Below are positions 42,661-54,185 of a stretch of 64,000 bases of DNA, in pieces. Both the position numbers and the translations under genes were made by a program. The number at the start of each line of letters is the position of its first letter. Position 1 is the first letter of the stretch. This DNA comes from Arabidopsis thaliana (Eukaryota > Streptophyta > Magnoliopsida > Brassicales > Brassicaceae): positions 14,391,261-14,455,260 of the forward strand of contig NC_003074.8 of the NCBI RefSeq assembly GCF_000001735.4. Reading direction: 5' to 3'. The notes under the pieces were generated by a model. That model was not told the origin of the DNA and did no database searches. It worked only from the letters and a program-made list of their open reading frames with translations.

Positions 42661-42833
42661 AATTTGGTTGTTTGCTATATTTGAGATCATTAGAAACGTT
42701 AAGACCAAGTTCGTTTTTGTTACAATAGTTACTAACATTGTGCCTTTTCTGTCTTTGTGTTTCAGGTACCTTGCAACCCGCTTTGCAGATGCATCTCTGA
42801 TTCGTCTGTTATAGCTTGCCTGCTATCTGTTGC

Positions 42834-44476
42834 ATGCATACACGGTCACAAAGAAATCAGAATCTCCTATTCAACGATAACATCGACCGTATTGCTTGCC
42901 AACTAAGAGAACAAACAGAAACCGACACAATGGCTGACGTTGTAGATGAGCAAGAGCAACCTACCAACATTGGTGCTGGTGACTTCCCTCACAACCACAA
43001 CCAGCGTCATGGAATTGTTCCACCTCCAGTACAGAACAACAACTTTGAGATCAAAAGCGGTCTGATTGCTATGGTTCAGAGGAACAAGTTTCATGGCCTA
43101 CCAATGGAGGATCCGCTAGATCATCTTGACGAGTTTGAAAGGCTCTGTGGCCTTACTAAAATCAATGGAGTTAGTGAAGATGGTTTCAAGCTTCGCTTGT
43201 TTCCATTCTCACTTGGAGATAAAGCCCATCTGTGGGAAAAGACGCTACTCCAGAATTCAATCACGACCTGGGATGACTGCAAAAAGGCCTTCTTGGCAAA
43301 ATTCTTCTCTAACTCCAGGACTACAAGACTCCGGAATGAGATATCCGGATTCACTCAGAAGCAAAATGAAAGCTTCTGTGAAGCTTGAGAGCGCTTTAAG
43401 GGTTATCAAACCAAATGCCCTCATCACGGATTTACCCAAGCTTCTCTTCTCAACACACTTTACAGAGGCGTCTTGCCTAAGATACGTATGCTCCTTGACA
43501 CCGCTTCAAATGAGAATTTTCTGAAGAAGGATGTTGAAGAAGGATGGGAGCTAGTTGAAAACTTTGGTCAATCGGATGGCAATTACAATGAAGACTATGA
43601 CAGAAGCATCTTCACCAGTTCTGACTCTGATGAGAAGCACCACAGAGAGATGAAAGCTCTCAATGACAAACTAGACAAAATCATCCAAATGCAAACAGAA
43701 ACATGTTCACTTCATCTCTGAAGATGAACCATTCCAAGTACAAGAGGGGGACACCGATCAGTGTGCTGAAATCAGATATGTTCATAATCAAGGTGGCTAC
43801 AACAAGGGGTACAATAACTACAGACCCAACCCAAATCTGTCATACCGAAGCACCAATGTCGCCAACCCTCAGGACCAAGTCTACCCTCAGCAGCAGCAGC
43901 AACAGAACCAAACCAAACCGTTTGTTCCTTACAACCAAAGCCAAGGGTTCGTTCCAAAGTAGCAGTTTCAAGGAAGATATCAACAACAGCAACCACCACC
44001 TGGTTTCACACCACATCAACAACAAGCACCTGCGCCTCAGAATTCAGACATAATGACTGTGCTCCAGCAGCTCATTCAAGGACAAGCCACAAGAGCAATG
44101 GAAATCACTAAGAAGCTGTCTGAAGTAAAAAACAAATTCGACCGACAAGGCGTCGAACTTAACAACAAGTTCGAATCAATGAGCATTAGGATGAGATATG
44201 TGGAAGGCATCCTCGCTTCACCATCTGTTAACAACAACCCATGCCAGCTTCCAGGGAAAGCAATCCAGAATCCAAAGGAGTATGCCACTGCCCATGCCAT
44301 CACTATCCCACATGATCAAGAGCTGCCAACTCGATATGTCCCTACATCAAACACTGAGGACAGTGTAATTCTAGAGGGGGAGGATTTTTATCAAGATTAT
44401 GTGTTGGCTGACAACCCAATCGAAGAGCCCATACTCACCAGTCAACCCACTCGACCACAAGCTCCCCAGCTACTCC
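42834..44476 (+). pseudogene. gag of element V
   Basis: The start [20 protein letters not shown] matches other gag starts in the window (MQTRSKG). Core: [61 protein letters not shown] Trp codon has become TGA at 43386-43388 (SFCEA, stop, ERFKGY). A frameshift follows near 43690 and a Gln-to-TAG change near 43960. The C-terminal part ([40 protein letters not shown]) is complete, to about [11 protein letters not shown]. The last codons run into LTR sequence at 44477. No protease follows. Confidence 0.85.
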
Positions 44477-45303
44477 CTTTGTATTTTCACTTTCAAGTAT
44501 TTGATATTCAGTTTTCGTTTAAGTCTTTCATCATTTTTGTTATCATGTTTTCAATCGTTGTTTTGCTATTGTCTTTGATTATGTTTGAGTAGTGAACTGT
44601 ATTTCTGAGGATGGGATAGAATAGTTCTGGTTTACTTGGTCGTTTTAGGTGGTTGAGTTTAGAATTCTAGAATCCCTTCTGGATTAGTTGCGCTTATTGC
44701 TTGTTTTACTGGCTAATGTGGAGTATGAGTCCAGACGTCCAGCGCTCAGAAGGCGTTTAATGGGCGTTGGATCCTATTAATTCCAGAGATATCTGACTCT
44801 ACCCCAAGGGATTGGCTGTAGAGAGGGTATTGACTTTAACATGTTGATTCGATAATGCGTGCTTAGTTAGAGATCGCTAAAGGGATTTAGGTCAGTGTCT
44901 AGCTTTGCTTGAGGATTTCTATCACTGGAGTGAATTAATCTGTTGTTGAACTTGTTGTCTAGGGATAGCTTCTGTGAAGTTTTGTCAACCGCCTGAATAG
45001 ATTAAGGAGACCACACTATTCGATTACCCCATCCTTAGGAATCGTTTATCCATTTGATTGCCTGTTATCATTTCTGCTTTGTCATTCACTTGCCTGCTAT
45101 TGCCATTTCTTCTTTTAGTTTCATTTCATTTCTGTTATTGCATACTAGGACTGTTAGAACCAACCAACTTTCTGCTTGGCTTGACTTAGAGCTTTCTGAT
45201 CATATCTCATCTGTTTGCATCACACCGGATTGGATTGACATCCTAAAATACTACAACGACAAGATAGTGTTTTAGGGATTAATTCAGTAAAATCCTACTA
45301 TCA
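44477..45303 (+). repeat. 3' LTR of element V, 5'-truncated
   Basis: Matches 41860-42644 closely (GTATTTTCACTTTCAAGTAT at the join). The first 550 or so bases of the LTR, where the promoter part should be, are absent. Confidence 0.85.
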
Positions 45304-45672
45304 TATCTCCAAGCGAAAATGGAAACAAGTGAAGCTTGAAACCATCTTCACTAACTCCATTGATTCTTGTTAGGCTACAGAGCCTTTCAAACTCGTCTAG
45401 GTGATCGAGTGGATCTTCAATTGGAAGGCCGTGAGATTTGTTGCCCTGAACCATAGCAATGAGACCACTCTTGATCTTAAAATTGTTGTTCTGAACCGGC
45501 AGAGGTACAATGCCATGACGCAAGTTGTCGCCAGCGCCAATATTGTTGGGGAGTTCCTGATCATCTACAACATCAGCCATCGTATCAATATCTATCTGTT
45601 CTCTTAGTGAGCGAGCAATACGGTCGATGTTGTCGTTGAAGAGGAGGTTTTGATGTCCTTCTGACCGTGTCA
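45304..45672 (-). pseudogene. gag IV, N-terminal part
   Basis: Minus-strand gag from about 45672 ([20 protein letters not shown]), through [20 protein letters not shown] to [10 protein letters not shown], where element V interrupts. Its first codons are fused upstream to the middle of gag VI (NEDYD), so its own leader and LTR are missing. Confidence 0.8.
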
Positions 45673-45880
45673 TAGTCTTCATTGTAGCACCCATCAGATT
45701 GTGCTAGATTTTTGACCAACTCCCATCCTTCTGCTACATCTTTGTTCAAGAATTTTTCATTTGAGGCAGTGTCGAGTAGCATTCTGATCTTCGGTAAAGT
45801 TCCCCTGTAGAGTGTGCTCACTAATGAAGCTTTCTTAAAACCGTGATGGGGGCACTAAGTGGTGTATCTTTTAAACCTCT
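45673..45880 (-). pseudogene. gag VI, downstream fragment
   Basis: [40 protein letters not shown] and [10 protein letters not shown], ending at the fusion with gag IV. It continues gag VI of 48894-49505; element VII lies between, with a CCTCT duplication. Confidence 0.75.
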
Positions 45881-46625
45881 TGATATAGCTCAAATTGCCT
45901 TAAGCTTACTCCCTCAAATAAGAGATCGTCGTTAGCACTTAAGGGTCGAATTCCACTAAGCTCTCGATGTTCACACAATAGACTTATGATGTTATTTAAT
46001 AAGCTAAATGAAGTAATTGAATATTAAAGACAAATAAGCAAGTAAATGAGTTGTAGATTCAAGTGATTAAAGCGTTAGGTCTAAGGAATTATCTCGGGAG
46101 ATAGATAAATTGTAGATCTAGCTAATATTAAGATTGTTATCGCACCGTTCTGAAACTCAAACTATAATTCTAGAGTAACCGGTAGCGTTCCGCGAAACTT
46201 TCTATACTTACAACTAAGATAAACAGAGAAGCCGAGAAATCCTATGCTAAAGCATGCATTGTTAATAAGCTTGATTAGTTCACCTAGTATCTAAACCAGA
46301 GCCCTTCTATGAGCTTACATGTTCTTTCTTAAATGCCTAGGCTCATCTATGATGGTTCAAATAACAAATACCTATGGCGGGAATACCTATTATCTAATAT
46401 CAAGTTCTAGGTGATCAATCTAAAACTAGCATTAAGAATAATCAAGATGAAGAACTCTAAGAATAATCCTAAGGGGGTTTTCGATCTACTAATCCATCTA
46501 AATCCCTATTGAGACTCTCTAAACCCAACAAGGTGATTACTCAGACATGACCATAGAAACACAAATCATAATCTGAATAGTTTTCATTGATGAATTAAGA
46601 ATAATACCAAAGGAGTTCAGAATCC
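45881..46625 (-). repeat. 3' LTR of element VII, truncated
   Basis: Matches 47743-48480 from TGATATAGCTC (on +). Homology ends at GAGTTCAGAATCC. The part with the palindrome pair is missing from this copy. Confidence 0.85.
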
Positions 46626-46627
46626 GC

Positions 46628-47588
46628 TGCGTAGTGTAACTACATTGATAGAAGTTGATGTAGGTGAGAGATTAGAGAATTGAGAGCGTAGATTGTCAAA
46701 CCCTGTGGATAGAGAATCATATTTGGTATGGAGATCAGTGGAGAGAGAATCATATTGGCTTTTAAGCTCCATTCTGGGTTCTGATGAGGGTGGAGGGTGG
46801 GCTAGGATAGGAGGAGAGATTGCTGAAACATGAGTCTCTTTGCACTTGGTAGCTTTCTCAGCTGAAATTCTTCGTTCTTTGTCAAATTACTACGTCGAAT
46901 GACCAGTTAAAGCATTGGTGATTAGGATTAATGCTTCACTAGTGGTTCTTGTCATGAAGTTACAGGAGCTTGCTGCATCAAGTTGAATCTGGTATGGCTT
47001 GTCTATTCCTTTGTAGAAGATGTTGATGAGTTAGCTCTCTTGGAAACCATGTTGGGGACATTCACGTTGATAGGTCCTGAATCGGAGCCAAGATGCTTTA
47101 AGGGATTCTGCTGGAGCTTGGGTGAACGAAGAAATTTGCAAACGAATTTCCTCTATCACGAACTCATCGAAGAAATGATTCATGAATGCATTCTTTGTAT
47201 CATTCCAATTGGTTAGGGAACCTGGTTCCAGTTGACGCAACCATGATGTTCCTCTGCTCGCGAGAGAGTGGGGGAAGAGTTTGCAAAGAAGGTAATCAGC
47301 TGGTACACCTTCTGCTTTAATAGAGGAAACAATGTCTTCGAAGACTTCCAAATGATCCAATGGTGATTCATCGGGAGCTCCTCTAAACTTTAATCTAGAT
47401 ACAAGATCATAGTAGGCAAGGTGTATAGCAAAGTCATCTCTTTCAAAAGGAGGTAGCTTGAATGTTGATCGGTTTGTGTAGAAGAGATCAGTTCTGTTAA
47501 AATCCCCTATTGTAGCTGTATGGTTCTGTAGAGGGTATCGATCGACACCATAGTTATATCGGTCGACACCATCGTAAAAATCTGCCAT
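46628..47588 (-). pseudogene. gag of element VII
   Basis: MADFYDGVDRYNYGVDRYPL, whose two VDRY units are encoded by variants of the GGTGTCGATCGACACC palindrome. Then FERDDFAIHLAYYDLVSRLK, the gag core (SPLDHLEVFEDIVSSIKAEG, DYLLCKLFPHSLASRGTSWL, WNDTKNAFMNHFFDEF, APAESLKASWLRFRTYQREC). A frameshift or stop at about 47031 is followed by IQLDAASSCNF and an end close to INVVTLRSG, where the 3' LTR begins. No protease or pol. Confidence 0.85.
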
Positions 47589-47725
47589 GAAAATGTGAGT
47601 CTCAATCTGAAGGTACCTGAAACACAAGAGACCAATAGACAAAGAAACACATGAATAGGTGGTAGAAAAGTAATATTTAGACTTAAAAGAACACCTAGTC
47701 TAATGGTGAACTAAAAGAGAACTTC

Positions 47726-47738
47726 GGCAACGACGCCA
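47726..47738 (-). other. Primer binding site, element VII
   Basis: Minus strand TGGCGTCGTTGCC, four bases past the LTR end; tRNA-Asp type. Confidence 0.8.
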
Positions 47739-47742
47739 AATT

Positions 47743-48893
47743 TGATATAGCTCAAATTGCCTTAAGCTTACTCCCTCAAATAAGAGATCGTTGTTAGCAC
47801 TTAAGGGTCAAATTCCACTGAGCTCTTGATGTTCACACAATAGACTTATGATGTTGTTTAATAAGCTATATGAAGTAATTCAATATTAAAGACAAATAAG
47901 CAAGTAAATGAGTTGTAGATTCAAGTGATTAAAGCGTCAGGTCTAAGGAATTGTCTTGGGAGATAGATAAATTGTAGATCTAGCTAATATCAGGATTGTG
48001 CGTTCCCAAACTCAAACTATAATTCTAGAGTAACCGGTGGCGTTCCGCAAAACTCTCTATACTTACAAGTAAGATAACCGGAGAAGCCAAAAAATCCTAT
48101 GCTAAAGCATGCATTGTTAATAAGCTTGATTAGTTCACCTAGTATCTAAACCAGAGCCCTTCTATGAGCCAACCTGTTATTTCTTAAATGCCTAGGCTCA
48201 TCTATGATGGTTCAAATAACAAATACCTATGGCGGGAATACCTATTATCTAATATCAAGTTCTACGTGATCAATCGAAAACTAGCAAAAAGAATAATCAA
48301 GATGAAGAACTCTAAGAATAATCCTAAAGGGGTTTTCGATCTACTAATCCAACTAAATCCCTATTGAGACTCCCTAGACCCAACAAGGTGATTACTCAGA
48401 CATGACAATAGAAACACAACTCATAATCTGGATAGTTTTCATTGATGAATTAAGAATAATACCAAAGGAGTTCAGAATCCTCTCTTTAGGGATTGGATTC
48501 TTTTTCTCTAAAGTGTAACAAAAGCTCAAGAACAAAAACTAGGTCTAACAATGACCAAACAATTAGGTATATATCTCTAATAACGTGCAGGGACTAATTT
48601 GCAAATAAGAAAAACTTCAGGGCTTCTTAAAGACTTGGTATAAAACAAATATTCTTCTGGCAGCGATAAGAGTGTCAATCGACACAGGTGTGGTGTCGAT
48701 CGACACCAGCTTTTGAAAAACGTCCTTCAAGATCTTTATTGCTGAAAAAGCATCCAAAATTCCTTATTGTGCTCCATAGTTCCCAGATGTGTGAGTGTAC
48801 CTGGAATGACTCAAAACGTACGAAAAAGACTAGAAAGACTCTAAAGACCATTCTGAAACTGTGTTAGAAATCAGTATAAACCGGGACATATCA
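47743..48893 (-). repeat. 5' LTR of element VII
   Basis: 1151 bp; on the minus strand it starts TGATATGTCCCGGTTTATAC at 48893 and ends GAGCTATATCA at 47743. It contains a pair of palindromes with centres at 48678/79 and 48699/700 (21 bp apart) although this is noncoding LTR sequence. Confidence 0.9.
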
Positions 48894-49505
48894 CCTCTCG
48901 CAAACTTCACTGAAGTTTCATAGTTTTTCTGTGTGAAGCCTGAGATCTCGTTCCTAAATCTAGTGGTGCGAGCATTAGAGAAGAACTTAGCAAGAAAAGT
49001 TTTCTTACAATCACCCCAAGAGTTGATGGATTTTGGGGGTAGAGTCTTCTCCCAGTGGTGTGCCTTGTCTCCCAAAGAGAAGGGAAATAGTCTAAGCTTA
49101 AACATATCTTCAGTGACACCATTGATCTTAGTAAAGCCACAGAGCCTATCAAAGCTGTCAAGATGGTCCAAGGGATCTTCCATAGGCAAACCATGAAATT
49201 TGTTTCCTTGGATCGTGGAGATGAGACCACTCTTGATCTCAAAGTTGTTGTTCTGAACTGGTGGAGGTACTACCCCTTGTCTTTGGTGATGATTCCTTGG
49301 GCATCACAAGCACCAATGTTTCTTGGTTGATCAACATTAGGTGGATCTTGAACATCAACCAGTCTATTCTGTTGATCCATAGCAGCTGGTCTTTGCTGAT
49401 CAAAGGCTGCCTTTGCTTTGGTTTCTTGTAAATCACGAGCTATTCTGTCAATTCTGTCTCTGAATGGTTGTAGGTGTGCAGAACCTTTGGACCGAGTTTG
49501 CATGC
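48894..49505 (-). pseudogene. gag VI, N-terminal part
   Basis: MQTRSKGSAHLQPFRDRIDR, then [20 protein letters not shown], a frameshift near 49270, [32 protein letters not shown] and [13 protein letters not shown], interrupted by element VII. It is the gag most similar to that of element I (same NVDQPRNI block), so both belong to one subfamily. Confidence 0.85.
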
Positions 49506-49620
49506 ACGAAGATTAATACCTATACCACAAAAACAAGCAGACGAAAAGATGAGTTAGTAACTTGAAAACTATAAAAGAACTTGATCTTAACTTTTTCTGA
49601 TATCTTGAATGTAACAATGC
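49506..49620 (-). other. Leader of gag VI, cut at the primer site
   Basis: Homologous to the element I leader at 345-447 (GGTATAGGTACTAATA, TTACTAACTCAT, TTCAAGATATCA). Upstream of about 49620 the primer site and LTR end are missing and the sequence enters the middle of LTR VIII. Confidence 0.6.
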
Positions 49621-50199
49621 AACCCTAGATTCACTAGAAGACAAGAGACTTGTGGCGGTTTGGACGATTGCTCGATCTTGAGGATCGAGTAAACAGGGTG
49701 CTACAAAGTCTGCGCCTTTGCCTCCATGCTCCGAGTGATCAATTGGTCGAGTAGATGCTTCTACCTCTCCTATCTGTATGCTCAGATGTCTGGTTGAGTG
49801 GGGAATGAGGAGGATCCGAAGACGCTTTGATCGGTCAACGAGGCTTGTAGAGTTGGTCTCCCTTGATCGAGTAAAGGGGTCGAGTAGAGGATCGAGTAAG
49901 AGAGGCGGGTAGACCGATCTGCTGCTTTCTCTGTGGCTGCCTGGATCGAGTGAACTGGTCGAGTAGATTGCTCTGTTGCTTCTCTCCTGGTTGGATAGAG
50001 TAGAGGGTCGAGTAGAGTCCTTGAAGCTCCTTCTACACCTGAAAACACACCAAAACATGCAATATGTATGCAAGATGATCTTAAATGCCTAAATGTGCAA
50101 AATAAGCTAAATGTGATGCAAATGATATGAAACAATGAGTGATAACTAAGCGAAATGATGATTAATACATGTCTAGAATGAGTAAAATATCGTGTTATC
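49621..50199 (-). repeat. LTR VIII, 5' part only
   Basis: On the minus strand it starts TGATAACACGATATTTTACTC at 50199. It holds several ACTCGACC/GATCGAGT motifs between 49680 and 50015. Its 3' half is deleted. The + strand beyond 50199 is LTR sequence of element IX, into which this element was inserted. Confidence 0.75.
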
Positions 50200-50450
50200 A
50201 CGCTTTCAAGTTTACTAAAGAGGAAATTTGCCTCATAGGACTTCCCTATTTGCATTATTAGTCTCTGAACATTTTATAGGGTTTTTATACATTGTTTAGA
50301 CCTAAGTTTTCTTTTATCAAGCTTTTTGTAAAACCTAATTTTGAGAGACATAAGCTATTCATCCCTTGTTCTTCAGATATTCATTCAGTTTTCAATACGA
50401 TGAACAGATCCTTTCTTTCCTTTTTCTCTATTGCTGTGTTTATGCTTTCT
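50200..50450 (+). repeat. LTR fragment of element IX (middle part)
   Basis: Matches 54443-54700 of the complete LTR (CGCTTTCAAGTTTA, TTTGCATCATTAG, TTTAGACCTAAGTTTTC). Cut on the left by LTR VIII and on the right by a junction at CTTTCTATCT (50450) into gag leader sequence; the LTR end and primer site are missing. Confidence 0.8.
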
Positions 50451-50521
50451 ATCTGATCAACTTGTCTGTTCTGGACTTGGGAAAACTTGAGCGCACCAAC
50501 CGAAAAACCCAGATATAAGCA

Positions 50522-51755
50522 ATGGGTGACAGAGTCATCAGAGGTGATGCAGAAGGAGTTTTGAGAGATGAGGATGGGCAAGCCTACAATGAAGCTGGTC
50601 AGAGATTGGATGATCATGGGCTCATCCTACCTAAGGATGCCAATGAGAATTAGGTGCGCCTCAATGAACAATTAGCTGCCAGAGACGCAGAAGGGCTTGG
50701 TGTCGACCGACACATCAGAGGTGTAGATCGACACCTTCGGGATTAGAATGAAGACACGATTGGTGTCGAACGACACAACAGAGGTGTCGATCGACACCAA
50801 CCTAAGATTCCAGCAGTTATTCCTCCTGCAACAGAGGTGTTTACCACTCTACTGCGGAACCACGTCGTACCCTTGGGGATTTCAACAGACCTGACCTATT
50901 CTATGCTAATCGATCAGCGATCGTACCCCCACCCTTCCTGAGGAACGATTATGAGCTAAATCCTGGCTACTTTGCTTTAGTTGGCCAGCATCCTTTCCAA
51001 GGCTTATCTCATGAGCAGCTTATTGACCATATCGAGCGCTTTGAGGACCTTGTTCTGAGCATCAACGCTAATGGAGTCTCAGAGGACTACCTATTGTGCA
51101 AGCTCTTCCTTATTCACTTGTTGGGGAAGCCGCTTCTTGGCTAAAACAACTTAAAGCCGGTTCCCTCAAGAATTGGAGAAGCATCAAGATAGCTTTCTTA
51201 AACAGTTTCTACGATGATGCTAAGTCTGAGGAGTTGAGAATCAAGTTTTCTACCTTCACCCAAGGTCCAGCTGAAGCTTTCAAGGCTAATTGGGTTTGCT
51301 TCAAGGAATATCAACGGGACTGCCCGTATCATGGCTTCAGTGAGGTACAAATTCTTGGCACCTTTTTCAGAGGAGTCGATTGGAGATACTAGATAGATCT
51401 AGATGCAGCGAGCAATGGTAATTTCAACACGAGATATCCAGCTGATGTTACAGCTCTAATAGAGAACCTTGCTTGTAGTAAAGGCACCAAGAATGCTGAT
51501 TTTGAGAGGAAAAAGATTGCTGGAGCTGTTTCAGGCAATCAGATGGCAGAGGTGAATGCTAAGTTGGATTCGGTTCATAACTTGCTTACAAGGAAGAAGC
51601 ATGTCCATTTTGCAGCTGAGGATGAGACTATTGAGCCTGAGACTAAGTCTGAAGAAGTTGAGCTCTCACTTGAAGAAGGTCAATGTACAGGTAGCTCAAA
51701 CTGCACAATCCATCAAGAGACAAGAGGGCTTTCTTCCTGGTAATCCTGATGCTAA
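50522..51755 (+). pseudogene. gag of element IX
   Basis: MGDRVIRGDAEGVLRDEDGQ, with a TAG near 50650, then VDRH repeats (GVDRHIRGVDRH), each pair encoded by palindromes with centres 21 bp apart. After a frameshift comes the core: FEDLVLSINANGVSEDYLLC, ASWLKQLKAGSLKNWRSIKI, FLNSFYDDAKSEELRIKFST, ECPYHGFSE-like end. Then AVSGNQMAEVNAKLDSVHNL and an acidic region. At least three disruptions (about 50650, 50850, 51390). Confidence 0.85.
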
Positions 51756-53038
51756 CCTAAGGAAGAACTGTAATGCAATCTTGATCAGAGAAGGAGATGA
51801 TGTGTGGGAAGAATTAGACACTGAGGACGAGTTGGAGCTCGCAGTCGTAGAGATGGTTTCGACCGACACCTTCTTGTGTCAATCGACACCCTATGGAACG
51901 CTCTTCTCTAAGACAATTCCTTACGAAGGTGTCGATCGATATCCCTCTCGTGTTGATCGACACTGTATCCGGACTACACCTTGTGAGGTGCGAATCCCAA
52001 ATGCAGCCCGAGTCTATTTACACTCGTCATGTCCATTATCCGAGGAAGCGTCGTTCTAAGCAGGAGATTCATGCTGCTAAGTGCACAGCCATAATGGTGA
52101 AGATCCTCCATTCTCTTCCTAAGGATGCATCTGAGACATCTTCTGCCCCACTCAACAAGTATGTCAAGCAACTTGTTGACATTGGTATTAGCTCAGATGA
52201 AGCCTTATTGCTGATACGGGACATAAGTGCAATAATGCTGCCTAAGGTCAGGAAAGAGAAGGCACAGAGAGTGGACATTGCTGAGTACATCTGCACCATC
52301 ACTCCTGCTCAGACCACTAAGAAGCTTCCAGATCCAAGTAGCTTCATTCTTGATTGCTCTATCTCCACAGGCAGGTTAAGCCGCTCTTTGTGTGATCTGG
52401 GATCAATTATCAACCTCATGCCTAAGTCTGTTGCTGAGAGACTAGGCATGACTAACTACGGGCCGACTCGCATCACTCTCCTCTTCGCGGATCGTTCAAA
52501 TCGAATCCCTGAAGGAATCCTTGAAGATGTTCCTATTAAGGTTGGTAACTCTTTTATCCTTGCTGATTTTGTGGTCCTCGACTATGAGAAGGAACCCAAG
52601 GATCCTCTTATCCTTGGAAGAGCGTTCCTAGCTACAGCTGGTGCTCAGAATCCCATAATAGAGCCGCACACAACGCTCCCATCAGCACACAATGATAGTT
52701 GTAGAGCAACAGTGTCGATCGACACCACCACTCCTGTCGATCGACACCCTCGGGATTCTCAAACAGAGGATTCTGCACAATCTTTTCAGCCCACACCACT
52801 TGAGTACCTATGTGATAAGTTCTCTTCTAATTTACCTTCGATTAATTCTTTAGATTCTTTGAAGTCTGCTTCACAAGATAACAAACCTAGAGTTCTTCGA
52901 AAGCTTGTTTCTCCTTTTGTTCTTGCAGGTGACGAGAAGAGTGTTGATCGACACACCACTAAGTGTCGATCGACACCTTCAGCTGCCTCGACCAGATCAG
53001 TTTACTCACCGCCTTGGAAGGCAAGGAGGCAGGAATAA
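51756..53038 (+). pseudogene. Aspartic protease of element IX with VDRH-rich flanks
   Basis: Open from about 51893 to 53038. YVKQLVDIGISSDEALLLIR, DPSSFILDCSISTGRLSRSL, then CDLGSIINLMPKSVAERLGM with the catalytic Asp present, [31 protein letters not shown]. The C-terminal tail contains VSIDTTTPVDRHP and SVDRHTTKCRSTP, again encoded by palindrome pairs with 22-bp spacing. It ends YSPPWKARRQE. No RT, RNase H or integrase follows before the 3' LTR. Of the proteases here, this one and element I retain Asp. Confidence 0.85.
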
Positions 53039-53105
53039 TCCTCCACCACTCAACCCACATCCTGAACTCTGCCAAGTCAAGCTATTGACTAAAAACATGG
53101 GCTTA

Positions 53106-53122
53106 GCGGGAGGCAACCCACT
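53106..53122 (+). other. GGGAGGCAACCC hairpin after the protease frame, element IX
   Basis: AGCGGGAGGCAACCCACT, analogous in position and form to the GGGAGGAAGTCCC hairpins of elements I-III, preceded by the same TTGACTAAAAACATGG-like lead. Confidence 0.5.
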
Positions 53123-54165
53123 AGTTTGATTTTTTTCCCCTTTCTTTTATTTTCTTTTATTTTTGATTTATTTTTCCCGCTTTCTCTATATTTGAATGTC
53201 ACTGGGGACAATGTCGTTTAAGTCTGGGGGAGGTTCTTACTAATTATGCTTTTATTTTTGTTTCTTATTATTTTTCGTTTCTAAGTTTATTAAGTCAATA
53301 TAAAAAATTAAAAAAAAAACAAAATAAACAAAATAAAAAAAACATAAATAAAAAATAAAAAACGTTTTCTTTAGACTAGTTCGGAATCATGATCTATATT
53401 TCTCTTGATTATTGCCTTATTGATGAGTGTTGCAGGTTCGAGTCAATCCGACTATTGGAAAATCTATATGGCAAACCAACAGACTTGAGGATATCCTAGT
53501 TTCCAACACAACCACTAAGGCTGGAGCTAATCTCACTGCTCTTGCTTTTACCTCTTCAAACGGTTAGTATTCATAGATCTTGACTCGTTGTTCATACCTG
53601 ATATTGAGACCAATTTGATAAAAAAAGAATGAGTTCCTCTCCCCTTATAAAAATAAAAATATAATGAGAGATTGATAGGATTTTCAGATAGTGTATAGGG
53701 GTAGGAATGTTTCCTATGACCCCACAATTATACATTATTTGGAATGATCAATTACAAAGGTTGGAAAAATGCCGAGGGTGTCGATCCAGTATGCGAGTTC
53801 TCCTTTGTTTACTCTCTAAAAAGAATAAGTCTAGGGGAGAGAAAGAACACCAAAGAAAAAAAAGAATGGTCAATTTATCATGGTATAGTACAGGAATGAG
53901 TCTACAAAGATCTTGAATGTTAGCTTGTTTGATGAGACCCAGCCATGAAAGCCTGGTGGATATAGTTGTGGAACTTAGGTATGGAATATAGAATGTTGTG
54001 TAAGCTTGTAGAGAAGTACATGTTGGTTAGGATTTGATTAGACTTGTTAGGCATATGGACTTAGTTTGGATGATCATGGCAATAAGCTAGAAAATGTTGG
54101 GAGTTCCTTAGTTTTCAAAACCTCTTCCACGGGTTCGGCTTTTGTGTTTTGCTTGAGGGCTAACA
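53123..54165 (+). other. Noncoding 3' region of element IX
   Basis: No gene. Contains an internal purine tract AAGTCTGGGGGAGG (53220-53233) and A/T homopolymers (53300-53360). A part from about 53600 to 54160 is matched on the minus strand by 61216-61770, showing that elements VII and IX share their 3' untranslated regions. One half-palindrome GGGTGTCGATCC at 53775. Confidence 0.6.
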
Positions 54166-54185
54166 AAAGCTAAGTCTGGGGGAGT
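54166..54185 (+). other. Polypurine tract, element IX
   Basis: AAAGCTAAGTCTGGGGGAGT directly before the LTR start TGATATAACCC. Confidence 0.75.

Larger units (their letters stand above)
41309..45303 (+). mobile_element. Athila-like element V, gag-only, inserted in gag IV
   Basis: 5' LTR 41309-42644, primer site, gag 42834-44476, then a direct join into the middle of the 3' LTR (44477-45303). Perfect TATCT duplications flank it (41304-41308 and 45304-45308), and the host gag reads on across it (FSLGD on the right, KGHLW on the left). Everything from protease to the upstream part of the 3' LTR is missing. Confidence 0.9.
45881..48893 (-). mobile_element. Element VII (GGTGTCGATCGACACC group), gag-only, inserted in gag VI
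   Basis: Minus strand: 5' LTR 48893-47743, primer site 47738-47726, gag 47588-46628, 3' LTR truncated to 46625-45881. CCTCT flanks both sides (45876-45880 and 48894-48898), and gag VI continues across it. As in element V, the region from the end of gag into the 3' LTR is deleted. Confidence 0.9.

Noticed and set aside
46983-47216. Plus-strand frame across element VII gag
   Set aside because: Reverse complement of a recognised gag core.
50699-50800. VDRH units as a protein-level functional repeat only
   Set aside because: The same palindromes occur in noncoding LTRs with the same spacing, so a purely protein explanation is insufficient.
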